Source of the DNA: an uncultured Saprospiraceae bacterium
GTDB taxonomy: Bacteria; Bacteroidota; Bacteroidia; Chitinophagales; Saprospiraceae
Reading direction: 5' to 3'
Length of the DNA stretch: 64,000 nt
Assembly: GCA_937926205.1 (NCBI GenBank)
Contig: CALEYL010000027.1
Coordinates: 1-64,000, forward strand
Part shown: positions 42,539-51,772 of the stretch, piece after piece
Layout of the letters: every line of letters starts with the position of its first letter
How positions within the stretch are numbered: the first letter of the stretch is position 1
Notes under the pieces: model-generated
Databases searched by the model: none
What the model saw: only the letters and a program-made list of their open reading frames with translations
What the model was told of the DNA's origin: nothing
Position numbers and translations under genes: made by a program

Positions 42539-43410
42539 GCGTAGATATTATTGAAGATAACTACCTGAACAAATCGGCTGCTGCCGCCAACAACCTGTCC
42601 ATTCTAATCGGAGTGGACAGGTTCGCTTATTTGGTAAGCACCCCCGATCATCAGGTACTTGCTCTGCGGGAGTACGAGCGGGAATCCGACATTTCAACCG
42701 CGTCCAAACAAGAGCAGAAAGCCATTTCTTTGCCTTTTCTGGAAAAAATCTGCGCCGGGGATGCTCATTTGGGCGCATCTTTCGCCCGCATTCACGTAGC
42801 ATGGTCGAATCCGTTCACAGCACTGGTTCCAAAGCGTCTTTACGACGATGAACACAAGGCAACTTACCTGCAATACCTGGTTTCGCCGGAAGGAGAATGG
42901 ACTTATGCTGTAGATGACTTGCCGCATTTCGAGGCTTGTAATGTTTATGCCATAGAGCGTGAAGGCCTGGCCTGGTGCCAAAAGCAGTTTCCGGGAAGCA
43001 AACTGGTCCATATCACCACTACGTATTTAAGTGCTGCGCGAAACTTAGCGGCAAACCCGCAAGGGGTGAGGCGCCTTTTTGTGCATACCGAAATTGGAAG
43101 ACTTCGCCTGGCCCTGCTGGATGAGAATCGCTTGTTTTTCAGCAATACCTACACTTACCAGACGGCGAAAGACTTTCTCTATTTTGTGCTGGCGCTTGTT
43201 GACGAGTTTGACCTTGATCAGGAAACCACACCGGTTTTGCTGTCGGGGCAATTGATGGAAGATTCAGAAATCTACCGGCTGCTATACCGGTATTTCCGGA
43301 AATTGTCTTTTGTATCCTGTCCGCCTCAGATATCCCCGGGCGCAAAATCAGGCGCATTGCCACAGCACCTTTTTTCGGATCTCTATTTTCTGGCGCTTCA
43401 AACGCTCTGA
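42526..43410 (+). CDS. DUF3822 family protein
   Basis: The 294-aa soluble protein matches DUF3822, a Bacteroidota family with an actin-like ATPase-type fold, seen in the LSILIGVDRFAYLVST start and the later TTTYLSAARNLAANPQGVRRLFVHTEIGRLRLALLDENRLFFSNTYTY segments. It starts with TTG at 42526, inside the end of the previous gene, since no ATG lies before the conserved first strand. It precedes rsmD by 30 bases. Function is unknown; the order membrane protein-DUF3822-rsmD suggests a role linked to translation or cell division, though this is inference. Confidence 0.8.
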   Translation: MGKLSVDIIEDNYLNKSAAAANNLSILIGVDRFAYLVSTPDHQVLALREYERESDISTASKQEQKAISLPFLEKICAGDAHLGASFARIHVAWSNPFTALVPKRLYDDEHKATYLQYLVSPEGEWTYAVDDLPHFEACNVYAIEREGLAWCQKQFPGSKLVHITTTYLSAARNLAANPQGVRRLFVHTEIGRLRLALLDENRLFFSNTYTYQTAKDFLYFVLALVDEFDLDQETTPVLLSGQLMEDSEIYRLLYRYFRKLSFVSCPPQISPGAKSGALPQHLFSDLYFLALQTL

Positions 43411-43440
43411 CGTCTATCATCTAACTTTTAATCGCTCCCC

Positions 43441-43977
43441 ATGCGCATCATAGGAGGAAAATTTAAAGGAAGGCGGTTCAGTCCACCGGCTGATAACTGG
43501 CCTACCCGCCCCACAACGGATTTTGCAAAAGAAGGACTGTTTAATATTCTGACCAATATCCTCAGGTTTGATGAAGTAAAAGTGCTTGACCTGTTCGGCG
43601 GCACCGGCAGCCACGGCTATGAATTTATTTCCAGAGGGTGTACCGATGTTACCTACGTGGATAAATTTCCCGCATGTGTGGCATTTGTAAAAAAAACGGC
43701 TGAAACCCTGAAAATTGAATCGGAGATCAAAATCGTGAGGTCGGACGTTTTTCAATTCATCAATTACGCCACCACGCAGTACGACTATATCTTTGCGGGC
43801 CCGCCCTACGGCCTGCCAACCCTTGACAGCATTCCGGATCTGATTTTTGAAAAGCAATTGCTTCAGGGAGGCGGCCTGTTTGTCATGGAACACAATCCAA
43901 ACCACAACTTTAAAAATCATCCACATTTCTTTCAGGAACGGAACTATGGAACGACTATTTTCAGTTTCTTTAAATAG
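43441..43977 (+). CDS. rsmD: 16S rRNA (guanine(966)-N(2))-methyltransferase RsmD
   Basis: The 178-aa SAM-dependent enzyme methylates N2 of G966 in the small-subunit rRNA. It has the start MRIIGGKFKGRRF, the PTTDFAKEGLFNIL block, and motif I DLFGGTGSHGYEF (residues 50-62). Motif IV, normally DPPY, reads AGPPYG (119-124), so the first acidic residue is glycine in this copy. Length is typical. It follows the DUF3822 gene closely and is probably in the same operon. Specificity for G966 is assumed from the family. Confidence 0.9.
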   Translation: MRIIGGKFKGRRFSPPADNWPTRPTTDFAKEGLFNILTNILRFDEVKVLDLFGGTGSHGYEFISRGCTDVTYVDKFPACVAFVKKTAETLKIESEIKIVRSDVFQFINYATTQYDYIFAGPPYGLPTLDSIPDLIFEKQLLQGGGLFVMEHNPNHNFKNHPHFFQERNYGTTIFSFFK

Positions 43978-44002
43978 TCGCGTTTCCAAAGCTTCAATTC
44001 CC

Positions 44003-44010
44003 TAAATTTG
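44003..44010 (+). promoter_or_regulatory. Bacteroidota -7 box for argS
   Basis: TAAATTTG matches TAnnTTTG. Transcription would begin about 44017, right at the upstream ATG (44019), which supports the second ATG (44055) as the translation start of argS. Confidence 0.5.
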
Positions 44011-44054
44011 CCGGCCAGATGAGCACTTCCAGTAACCTGTTACCAATAAGCAGC

Positions 44055-45899
44055 ATGAACATCAGCAGCATCATACAACAAAACGTTATCGAAGCCGTAC
44101 AGGAATTGTATGGAGCCATGGTCGCTTCCGATACCGTTCAAATCACCTCCACACGCAAAGATTTTGTAGGCGATTATACCGTGGTGACCTTTCCGTTTAC
44201 GAAAGTTAGTGGAAAAAAACCGGAAGAAATCGGCGCAGAACTGGGTGAATACCTGGTGGCGCGTGTACCCCATGTGGCCAGCTACAATGTGGTAAAAGGT
44301 TTTCTCAACCTGGTCATCGGCGATGGGTTTTGGCTCGATTTTCTTCAGGCCATTTATGAAAATGAAGACTACGGCGTTGCCGAACCCAAAGGCGAAAAGG
44401 CGATGGTTGAGTTTTCATCCCCGAATACAAACAAACCCCTGCACCTTGGGCATATCCGGAATATTTTGCTCGGATGGTCTACCTACAAAATTCTGGAGGC
44501 CTCCGGATACGAGGTCATCCGGGTGCAAATCGTGAACGATCGGGGCATCGCCATTTGCAAAAGCATGCTGGCCTGGCAAAAATATGCGGGCGGCGCCACC
44601 CCGGAAAGTGCCGGCGTGAAAAGCGATCACTTCGTCGGGAAATTCTATGTTCTGTTTGAACAAAAATTTCAGGAAGAATACAAAGCATGGCAGCTTTCAG
44701 AAGGAGCGGCTGTGTATGCCTCCAAACACAAAGCAGGGCAGGACGAAGCCGGCTTTTTTAAAGATTTCAAGAATACTTATTTCAACGAATACAGCGCGCT
44801 GGGCAAAGAAGCCAAAGCCATGTTGCTGCGCTGGGAAGCTGGAGACGGGGCTACGCTGGAGCTTTGGCGGCAGATGAACAGCTGGGTTTACGCAGGTTTC
44901 AACGATACCTACAACAGCCTGGGTGTTGCATTTGATAAGCTTTATTTTGAATCGGAAACCTATTTATTGGGAAAAGACACGGTTGATCAGGGACTGGAAA
45001 GCGGCGTTTTTTTCCGGAAACCCGATGGCTCGGTGTGGATTGACCTGGAAGACGCCGGTCTGGATCAAAAAGTGGTGCTGCGCAGCGACGGGACGGCCGT
45101 GTATATGACCCAGGACATTGGCACTGCGCAATTGCGTTACCGCGATTTTGGCGTCAAGCGCATGATTTACGTGGTGGCCGACGAGCAGAATTACCATTTT
45201 CAGGTTTTGTTTGAAATCATGAAACGCCTGGGAGAGCCTTATGCTGCAGGTCTGCACCACCTTTCCTACGGCATGGTGGATCTGCCTTCCGGCAAAATGA
45301 AATCCCGGGAAGGCACTGTTGTGGATGCCGATGATTTGATCGAAGAAGTGATCGGCGAAGCGCGTAAGGATTCTTCAGAACGCGACACCCTGGCCGGCGT
45401 ACCGGCTGCTGAGCAGGAAGAAATCATTCAGAAAATTGCTCTGGCAGCGCTCAAATTCCACATCATCAAAGTGCACCCTAAAAAAAGGATGACCTTTGAT
45501 CCTAAAGAATCGGTTGACTTACAGGGACAAACGGGACCCTATATTCAGAATGCTTATGTGCGGATACGTTCAGTCGTTCGCAAAGCCGAGCAATTGGGCA
45601 GTCTGGCCGCTGCGGCTGATTACGCCCAAACCGAGCCTGCGGAAAAAGAACTGTTGACGCAGTTGTATGCTTTTCCGGACGTGATTGAAACAGCTGCCAG
45701 GGAATACGATCCATCTCATGTGGCGTCCTTTTGTTACAACCTGGCCAAGTCGTACCACCGTTTTTACCACGACCACTCCATTCTTGGCGCGGCCGATGAA
45801 GCGGCACGGGATTTTCGCCTCATGCTCAGCATTGCGACCAGCAATGTGCTGCGCAAGGGGATGGATTTGTTGGGTATTGATATGCCGGACCGGATGTAA
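44055..45899 (+). CDS. argS: Arginyl-tRNA synthetase
   Basis: The 614-aa class I enzyme charges tRNA-Arg with arginine. It has the N-terminal ArgS domain, the HIGH motif (HLGHIRNILLG), the substrate region EVIRVQIVNDRGI, QDIGTAQLRY and VVADEQNYHFQVL, a KMSKS-like loop (KMKSREGTVV), and the anticodon-binding C-terminal helical domain ending DMPDRM. The upstream ATG at 44019 would add 12 residues and lies at the predicted transcription start, so 44055 (MNISSIIQQNVIEAV) is preferred. The gene is followed by a G+C-rich repeat and then glnS on the same strand with separate expression likely. Confidence 0.97.
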   Translation: MNISSIIQQNVIEAVQELYGAMVASDTVQITSTRKDFVGDYTVVTFPFTKVSGKKPEEIGAELGEYLVARVPHVASYNVVKGFLNLVIGDGFWLDFLQAIYENEDYGVAEPKGEKAMVEFSSPNTNKPLHLGHIRNILLGWSTYKILEASGYEVIRVQIVNDRGIAICKSMLAWQKYAGGATPESAGVKSDHFVGKFYVLFEQKFQEEYKAWQLSEGAAVYASKHKAGQDEAGFFKDFKNTYFNEYSALGKEAKAMLLRWEAGDGATLELWRQMNSWVYAGFNDTYNSLGVAFDKLYFESETYLLGKDTVDQGLESGVFFRKPDGSVWIDLEDAGLDQKVVLRSDGTAVYMTQDIGTAQLRYRDFGVKRMIYVVADEQNYHFQVLFEIMKRLGEPYAAGLHHLSYGMVDLPSGKMKSREGTVVDADDLIEEVIGEARKDSSERDTLAGVPAAEQEEIIQKIALAALKFHIIKVHPKKRMTFDPKESVDLQGQTGPYIQNAYVRIRSVVRKAEQLGSLAAAADYAQTEPAEKELLTQLYAFPDVIETAAREYDPSHVASFCYNLAKSYHRFYHDHSILGAADEAARDFRLMLSIATSNVLRKGMDLLGIDMPDRM

Positions 45900-45927
45900 A
45901 TAGTGTCTGTCTTTAACTACCTTCGGT

Positions 45928-45960
45928 TGTCAGGCCTGCCGGCCGGAGGGCAGGCAGGTA
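45928..45960. repeat. Dispersed repeat, copy E (partial)
   Basis: The palindromic words cctgccggccgg and gcaggcagg between argS and glnS resemble the core (ctgccgg..ggcagg) of the repeat at 21-83 and 47753-47797. It is a short imperfect copy without coding content. Confidence 0.5.
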
Positions 45961-46048
45961 AAGCGAAGACACCAGCCTAAATGGGCAGACCCTGATTAGC
46001 GAAAAGCATCAGGATTTTTCTTTATTTTGAAACTCAAATTTTCAGCAT

Positions 46049-47722
46049 ATGAGCGAGACCAAAGCGTCTTTGAATTTTATCGAAGAGATCATTGAAGAGG
46101 ACATCCGCAATGGGAAACACGCCGGGCGCGTGCACACCCGTTTTCCCCCGGAACCCAATGGCTACCTGCACATCGGGCACGCCAAAGCCATTACGGTAAA
46201 CTTTGAACTTGCTCAGAAATACGGCGGAAAAACCAACCTTCGGATGGACGATACGAACCCCAGCACGGAAAAAACGGACTTCGTTGACAACATCAAAAAC
46301 GACATCCGCTGGCTTGGGTTTGAGTGGGAAGGCGAAGAACTCTACGCTTCTGACTATTTTGACCAGTTGTATGACTTTGCCGTGCAACTGATCGAAAAGG
46401 ATCTGGCGTATGTGGATGACTCTACCTCTGAAGAAATTGCCGCCATGAAAGGCGATCCTTCGAAGCCTGGTACAGAAAGTCCTTACCGAAGCCGCTCGAT
46501 TGCCGAAAATCTCGATTTGTTTCAGCGCATGAAAAATGGAGAATTTCCGGACGGTGCGCGGGTTTTGCGTGCTAAAATAGACATGACTTCCCCGAATATG
46601 CATTTTCGGGATCCCATCCTTTACCGCATCAAACACGAACACCACCACCGCACAGGCGACAAATGGTGTATTTATCCCATGTACGACTTTGCACACGGAC
46701 AATCGGATTCCATCGAAGGCATCACGCATTCCCTGTGTTCGCTGGAGTTCAGGCACCATCGCCCCGTTTACGACTGGTTTATTGAAAAACTGGGCATTTT
46801 CCCTTCCCGCCAAATCGAATTCGCCCGGATGAATGTGGCGTACATGATCACCAGCAAGCGAAAATTGATGAAACTGGTGGAAGAGCAACTCACAACGGGC
46901 TGGGATGATCCGCGCATGCCTACCATTGCCGGTATGCGCCGCAGGGGCTTCCCGCCTGATGCCATCCGCGAGTTTTGCCGCCGGGCCGGTGTGGCGCGAC
47001 GCGAGAACCTGATCGAGATCGAATTGCTGGAATTTTGCGTGCGGGAAGAGCTGAATAAATCGACGCCCCGCGTGATGGCCGTTCTTGACCCTTTGAAAGT
47101 GGTGATCACGAATTATCCGGAAGGGCAGACTGAAGAATTAACCATCGAAAACAATCCGGAAGACGAAAGCATGGGCATGCGTACCATGCCGTTTTCAAGG
47201 GAATTGTACATCGAGCGCGACGATTTTATGGAGGATACGCCGAAAAATTACTTCCGCCTTGCTCCCGGCAAGGATGTGCGACTCAAAGGCGCCTACATCA
47301 TCCATTGCGACGAAGTGCTGAAAGATGCAGATGGCAATGTAAGCGAACTGAAGTGCAGTTATTACCCGGATAGCCGCAGCGGCAGCGATACTTCAGGACT
47401 TAAAGTCAAAGGAACCATTCACTTTGTATCGGCGCCACACGCCATAGCGGCAGAAGTGCGCCAATATGGCCGTTTGTTTACCGATCCGCAGCCGGATAGC
47501 CACGAAGGCGTTGATTTTCTGGAGTTCTACAATACCGATTCGCTGCAGACAGGAACTGCTTACGTGGAACCCAGTCTGAAGACAGCCAAACCCGGGGATC
47601 GGTTTCAGTTTATGCGCAAAGGCTATTTTTGCATGGATCCTGATTCTACAGCTGCCAAACCGGTTTTCAACATGACGGTTGGATTGAAAGATGCCTGGGC
47701 GAAGGAGCAGAAGAAGGGGTAA
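46049..47722 (+). CDS. glnS: Glutaminyl-tRNA synthetase
   Basis: The 557-aa class I enzyme joins glutamine to tRNA-Gln. It shows the GlnRS-type HIGH block (TRFPPEPNGYLHIGHAKAI), the region LRMDDTNPSTEKTDFVDNIK, the acceptor-stem contacts and the KMSKS-equivalent ITSKRKLMKL, followed by the anticodon-binding beta-barrel domain. Its length and the RVHTRFPPEPNGY start set it apart from GltX. Bacteroidota use GlnS together with glutamate enzymes. It lies about 150 bases after argS and ends close to a dispersed repeat. Confidence 0.97.
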   Translation: MSETKASLNFIEEIIEEDIRNGKHAGRVHTRFPPEPNGYLHIGHAKAITVNFELAQKYGGKTNLRMDDTNPSTEKTDFVDNIKNDIRWLGFEWEGEELYASDYFDQLYDFAVQLIEKDLAYVDDSTSEEIAAMKGDPSKPGTESPYRSRSIAENLDLFQRMKNGEFPDGARVLRAKIDMTSPNMHFRDPILYRIKHEHHHRTGDKWCIYPMYDFAHGQSDSIEGITHSLCSLEFRHHRPVYDWFIEKLGIFPSRQIEFARMNVAYMITSKRKLMKLVEEQLTTGWDDPRMPTIAGMRRRGFPPDAIREFCRRAGVARRENLIEIELLEFCVREELNKSTPRVMAVLDPLKVVITNYPEGQTEELTIENNPEDESMGMRTMPFSRELYIERDDFMEDTPKNYFRLAPGKDVRLKGAYIIHCDEVLKDADGNVSELKCSYYPDSRSGSDTSGLKVKGTIHFVSAPHAIAAEVRQYGRLFTDPQPDSHEGVDFLEFYNTDSLQTGTAYVEPSLKTAKPGDRFQFMRKGYFCMDPDSTAAKPVFNMTVGLKDAWAKEQKKG

Positions 47723-47797
47723 CGGTAGACGGTAGACGGTTGACGGTAGACGCCTGCCGGCAAGGCAGGGTAGACGGGGCATCCTGCTCAATGAAAG
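47721..47797. repeat. Dispersed repeat, copy D, with ggtagacggt tandem start
   Basis: After the glnS stop the words ggtagacggtagacggttg repeat in tandem, then a copy of the repeat at 36-83 follows (gcctgccggcaaggcagggta, then gacggggcatcctgctcaatgaaagc). The rest to 47867 holds a weak CCCGC-TTTG-GCGGG hairpin between the convergent glnS and diadenylate cyclase genes, a possible terminator. Confidence 0.6.
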
Positions 47798-47867
47798 CAC
47801 CATGCCCCCTTTAACCCCGCTTTGGCGGGACAGGCTTCTTCACTCTAACCTTTAACCTTAAAAATAC

Positions 47868-48662
47868 TCACAGATACTGCCTTAGTAGCGGTCCTAATTC
47901 TGCTTCGCTCTGAATTTGTTTGAGTTTTCCTTCATAAACAAAGGTAATTCCACCGGTTTCTTCTGAAACGACAAAGACTGCTACGGTTGTTTTTTCCGTG
48001 ATGCCAACGGCTGCGCGGTGACGAAGGCCCAGTTCTTTGGGCAAATTGGCGTTTTCGGATACGGGCAGTACACAACTTGCCGCTTTGATTTTTCCATCGG
48101 TGATGAGCACGGCGCCATCGTGCAGGGGGCTTTCTTTATTGAAAATGCTGATCAGCAGGGGTTCGCTGATTTGAGCGTCGATGGCGATTCCGGAACTGGT
48201 GAGCCCCTCGAGGTTAAGGTCTTTGGTCAGGAGGATGAGCGCCCCTGTGCGGCTGTTGGAAAGGCGCAGTAAACTTTGCTTTATGGCTTTTACCTGGCTT
48301 TGTTTCACTTCTGATGCCTGCCGGGGCCGGTCGTCAAACATGCGCCGCAGCAACAGAAAACGCTGCCGGAGTGTGGTGTTTCCGAGAAAGAGCAGGAAGC
48401 GTCGCACTTCCGGTTGAAAAATAATGATGATGATGATAACGCCGACATTTACAAACTGGTCGAGCACCGCCGAGAGGAGGTCCATGCCGAGCTGATTCAC
48501 CAGCCACCACACCACATACATCGTGAGTACGCCGATGAAGATGTTGAAAGCGATGTTGCCCCGAAGCAATTTGTATATCTGGTACATCAGATACCCTACG
48601 ATGAGGATGTCTAGGATGTCCCAGAGGCGTATGGGCAAAAAACCGATTTCGAAAAGCAGCAT
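47868..48662 (-). CDS. cdaA: Diadenylate cyclase (CdaA/DacA type)
   Basis: The 264-aa membrane enzyme makes cyclic di-AMP from two ATP. It has three N-terminal hydrophobic segments (about residues 13-31, 38-57 and 69-82) and the DAC domain with the catalytic DGA (182-184 in LHDGAVLI) and RHR (214-216 in GLRHRAAVG) motifs. The frame starts at an ATG at 48683, but a TAnnTTTG box (48689-48696 on the same strand) would start transcription almost at that codon, so I prefer the ATG at 48662. It is likely regulated by the CdaR/GlmM partners in other species; neither is present here. Confidence 0.93.
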   Translation of the reverse strand: MLLFEIGFLPIRLWDILDILIVGYLMYQIYKLLRGNIAFNIFIGVLTMYVVWWLVNQLGMDLLSAVLDQFVNVGVIIIIIIFQPEVRRFLLFLGNTTLRQRFLLLRRMFDDRPRQASEVKQSQVKAIKQSLLRLSNSRTGALILLTKDLNLEGLTSSGIAIDAQISEPLLISIFNKESPLHDGAVLITDGKIKAASCVLPVSENANLPKELGLRHRAAVGITEKTTVAVFVVSEETGGITFVYEGKLKQIQSEAELGPLLRQYL

Positions 48663-48688
48663 GATGAAAATTGTTGACGGCATGGGTA

Positions 48689-48696
48689 CAAAAGTA
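48689..48696 (-). promoter_or_regulatory. Bacteroidota -7 box for cdaA
   Basis: On the minus strand, TACTTTTG matches TAnnTTTG, with a predicted start near 48682, between the two possible start codons of cdaA. Confidence 0.5.
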
Positions 48697-48719
48697 GGAA
48701 AATTGAAGCAGACGCCGCG

Positions 48720-49490
48720 TTACCGGTTTTCAAATACAAATAACAGCTTCTGCAGATATTGGCTGCTGGTTTCTTTCATAAAATAACCAAATGCCATGGC
48801 CGTTTTGTCGAGCAGGTTGATGTTGAAAAACGTATAGTCGAATTGGTGCTCCCGACCGGAGGTGAGTTGACTCCTGTTTTGCGTGAGCAGGGCCAGTTCA
48901 GAAGCAGAGAGGTTATTGACTCCGCCGGCGTTGACGTATTTTCTCATACGGCTTTCACAGGCTTTCAGGGCCTGATCCAGAATATCGAGGTCGCGGGCGG
49001 CTTCTGCCAGGATTTTACGTTGCAGGTTGAGTCCGTTGATGGCCCGGGTCTTGTCGTTTTTTACTTCAATTTCTTCTTTTTGGATAGAGAAATACCCCTC
49101 GTCTATGTCCGCAACGAATGCTTTCAGTGTTTCAAGGTGCAGCATGGCCAGGGCTTTCATGGGGACAATGATGTCCACAAATTTTGAGGTCATGATCCGA
49201 TGACTTGCTTTTTCACCGGCGAGGCTTCCCTGATCATGGCGGGTTCCGGTATTGACAAACAAAGACCACCAGGCACTGTGCGTTTCGTAGTCGACGGCTT
49301 TGGTCTGACTCAACAGCACGGAAAAAGCTTCCGCTTGTTTTTGAAAAACGGCAATTTTTTCCAAAACGACATCAAGGGGATCTGTTTGGGGTTCGGGGGG
49401 CATTGAAAAATCAGGCTCAGGGGTTTGATCCTGTGGCGGAGGCTGTTGATGGTCTTCTTCACCGAATAGATGTTCGTATGGATTGGGCAT
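48720..49490 (-). CDS. Unknown helical protein
   Basis: The 256-aa protein is not recognised. The first about 45 residues are proline- and glutamine-rich and probably disordered; the remainder is helical with heptad-like leucines (about residues 130-170) and no transmembrane segment or signal peptide. It lies upstream of cdaA in the same direction with a 57-base gap that contains the cdaA promoter box, so they may be transcribed separately. A structural or scaffold role is possible but not supported by any motif. Confidence 0.6.
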   Translation of the reverse strand: MPNPYEHLFGEEDHQQPPPQDQTPEPDFSMPPEPQTDPLDVVLEKIAVFQKQAEAFSVLLSQTKAVDYETHSAWWSLFVNTGTRHDQGSLAGEKASHRIMTSKFVDIIVPMKALAMLHLETLKAFVADIDEGYFSIQKEEIEVKNDKTRAINGLNLQRKILAEAARDLDILDQALKACESRMRKYVNAGGVNNLSASELALLTQNRSQLTSGREHQFDYTFFNINLLDKTAMAFGYFMKETSSQYLQKLLFVFENR

Positions 49491-49641
49491 GGCAACCTGC
49501 TGATTTGCTGCACAAAATAAGCGAAAACGGCTGATTTTTCAACCATTCTTTTTGAACCTGCGTCAATCGCTTGCCACAATGGTGCAGTTTTTTGCATCGG
49601 GCTATGTGGCCTTTGCTATTGCCTGATGTTCAAACTCTCCC

Positions 49642-49649
49642 TATCTTTG
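49642..49649 (+). promoter_or_regulatory. Bacteroidota -7 box upstream of the 403-aa protein gene
   Basis: TATCTTTG matches TAnnTTTG and lies 29 bases before the ATG at 49678, giving a transcription start near 49656 and a leader of about 22 bases. Confidence 0.5.
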
Positions 49650-49677
49650 AAGTTCTTTTTTATCCAAAACCGGTCCC

Positions 49678-50889
49678 ATGATTCAGTCATCACGTCTTTC
49701 CCTGTGTGCATTATGCGTAGGTTTTTTACTTATATTTTTTCTTCCTGTACTTTCGGCGCAGGAAATTCGCCAGAATGAGCGCGGAGAAAAAATTATTGTT
49801 TATCCCGACGGCTCCTGGCAGTATTTTTCCGGCTTCGGTCAACCTGCTGACGAATCCAAAACGCAACCCGAGCCTGCCAATACTACCGTCAACTATCCCG
49901 TTTTCGCCGGTGAAATTGAGCCGCTGGAAGGGTCTGTTTCCCTGACGGAAAAGGACATTTTCAAGATAGCCGTGCGTCGTTCACAATTGGCCAAAGATGC
50001 CGCTGACATTGCGCGAAAGCGATCAGAAGAAGCAACGGCTTCCCGTGAAAAACTTGAAAAAGACATGCAGGCTGTGCCGGCTGATAATGAAGATCTCCGG
50101 CAGCAATTCAACGCGCGTTTAAAAACGGCCAGAAAAATAGAGCAGGATGCCCGATTTGAAGCGCAACTGGCTTTAAATGAAGCAACGACGGCAGAGCAAC
50201 TGACACAAAAAGGCGGCTATATTGAAGATTTTAAAGCTACCCAGAGCCGCCGGAAAAATGCCCAGCGCGCTGCGCGCCAGCAGCAACTTTCTTCAACAGG
50301 CTCATACGAACGCGGGGGAATGCCCGTTTCAGATTACTATTCGGCAACCGATGAATCTGCCGGAGACCTCATTGCGAATCCGCCCAGCAAGCCTTGTCAG
50401 ATGGCTTTTGAAGGGAAAGATGAACAAACCGGCCAGTATCGTCGCGATTGCCAGAAGGAGTTGCTGTTTACCCATACCGATGAGCGTTTGCGCGCATTTC
50501 TGAAAGACAAGGAATATTTGCGCTGTGAAGGTTATTTTACGTCGCTGGCAGGCTACCGATACCTGACCCTTCAATTTACTTTTGCTTATCCGAATGCCCG
50601 GGAAGCTTATGGGTTCATAGAAGAGGGCAGTATTCTGACCATCAAAATGCTGAATGGCGATTTTATCAACCTGAGGGCAGGCCGTATGGATCGGGGCAGC
50701 TACGACACCAAAAGGGAGGTGCTCACCTATCGGGTACACTACCCCATAGACCGTACCCAGATGAACCTGTTGATGCAAAGCGAAGCTGACCTGGTCCGGG
50801 TATTCTGGAGCAGCGGATTTGAAGAATACGAAGTATATCAACTGGATTTTTTCATCCATCAGATTGGGTGCATTGAAGGAAAATCGTAA
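49678..50889 (+). CDS. Secreted protein with coiled-coil segment, unknown function
   Basis: The 403-aa protein starts with a signal peptide (SLCALCVGFLLIFFLPVLSAQ) and then the short motif EIRQNERGEKIIVYPDGSWQYF, which is found at the start of many secreted Bacteroidota proteins. Residues about 95-200 are strongly helical with many Lys, Glu and Ala (likely coiled coil), and the C-terminal about 150 residues are beta-rich (YFTSLAGYRYLTLQFTFAY and VLTYRVHYPIDRTQMNLLM). No enzyme motif is seen. It is followed after 35 bases by the MiaE-like gene, probably by read-through. Surface or periplasmic location is expected. Confidence 0.7.
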   Translation: MIQSSRLSLCALCVGFLLIFFLPVLSAQEIRQNERGEKIIVYPDGSWQYFSGFGQPADESKTQPEPANTTVNYPVFAGEIEPLEGSVSLTEKDIFKIAVRRSQLAKDAADIARKRSEEATASREKLEKDMQAVPADNEDLRQQFNARLKTARKIEQDARFEAQLALNEATTAEQLTQKGGYIEDFKATQSRRKNAQRAARQQQLSSTGSYERGGMPVSDYYSATDESAGDLIANPPSKPCQMAFEGKDEQTGQYRRDCQKELLFTHTDERLRAFLKDKEYLRCEGYFTSLAGYRYLTLQFTFAYPNAREAYGFIEEGSILTIKMLNGDFINLRAGRMDRGSYDTKREVLTYRVHYPIDRTQMNLLMQSEADLVRVFWSSGFEEYEVYQLDFFIHQIGCIEGKS

Positions 50890-50924
50890 GGGGCACGCAT
50901 CGTTAACCCCGGGCAAATAGAAAT

Positions 50925-51533
50925 ATGGAAAATCAAGATCAAGGCTTGCACGTATTGGGGCTGAGGCTGCCAACGGATCCGCGTTGGGTAGATTTGGCTG
51001 AAAAAGACCTCGGCGAAATTCTGACCGACCATGCTTATTGTGAGCAAAAAGCGGCAACGGCCTGCATTTCTCTCATCCAGCAATTTCCGGAAAGAGATGA
51101 ACTGGTTCGGGAACTGGCGCCCATCGTGACGGAAGAATGGGGCCATTTCAGACTGGTGCTGGCAGAATTAGACAAACGCGGTTTGCAACTGGGCCGGCAG
51201 CGCAAGGATGAATACGTGAATGAACTGCTGAAATTTCAGAAAAAAGGCGGCAGTCGCGAAGAAATGCTGCTCGAAAAGTTACTGACCTGCGCCCTCATTG
51301 AAGCGCGCAGTTGCGAGCGCTTCCGCTTGCTGTCACTGAACATCGCCGATGAGCACCTCAAAGGTTTTTACCACAAGTTTATGGTCGCCGAAGCCGGCCA
51401 TTACCGCCTTTTCCTCGACCTTTCCAAACTCTATTGCGGCGCTGAAGCTACCCGCTCGCGCTGGAAAGAATACCTCGTTTACGAAGCCGGGATTATGGAT
51501 AAACTGGAAGTGCGCGGGGATCGGATGCATTGA
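50925..51533 (+). CDS. miaE: tRNA-(ms[2]io[6]A)-hydroxylase-like protein (MiaE)
   Basis: The 202-aa protein has a ferritin-like diiron fold with the metal-ligand helices DHAYCEQKAA, EEWGHF, EARSCERFRLL and AEAGHYRLFL. This pattern matches MiaE, which hydroxylates the isopentenyl group of ms2i6A37 in tRNA using oxygen. In E. coli-type enzymes the length is about 250 aa; the present form is typical of Bacteroidota. It is the last intact gene of the core region before a repeat-rich gap. Specific substrate is assumed from the family. Confidence 0.9.
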   Translation: MENQDQGLHVLGLRLPTDPRWVDLAEKDLGEILTDHAYCEQKAATACISLIQQFPERDELVRELAPIVTEEWGHFRLVLAELDKRGLQLGRQRKDEYVNELLKFQKKGGSREEMLLEKLLTCALIEARSCERFRLLSLNIADEHLKGFYHKFMVAEAGHYRLFLDLSKLYCGAEATRSRWKEYLVYEAGIMDKLEVRGDRMH

Positions 51534-51617
51534 GGGGAGGCTAAATTACAAAACATGAGTCACCCCGAATTTTCAAAACAGTTGTTGGTGTAATAAGCAA
51601 TCAATTCGTCAATTAAA

Positions 51618-51680
51618 AGTTGGCAGTTTGTCAGTTGGCAGTTTTCAGTCGGGTTTACTGCAAACTGCCAACTGCCCACT
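51618..51680. repeat. Intergenic AGTTGGCAG-type repeats
   Basis: The words agttggcag, agtttgtcagttggcag, gtttactgcaaactgccaac lie in the gap between the MiaE-like and DoxX-like genes. They repeat the words seen at 1360-1650 and 25967-26030. No gene was found in 51534-51772. Confidence 0.5.
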
Positions 51681-51772
51681 ACCACGGCTGAATGATCGCG
51701 AAAATATCCTGTTTTTCGTCTGTTTTCGCTAAAAACTCGGGATGACTTATGTAAATAAGCATTGCCGTTTGT

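Noticed and set aside
46034..46888. Minus-strand reading frame opposite glnS
   Set aside because: It is a complement of conserved glnS codons and its product has no family features.
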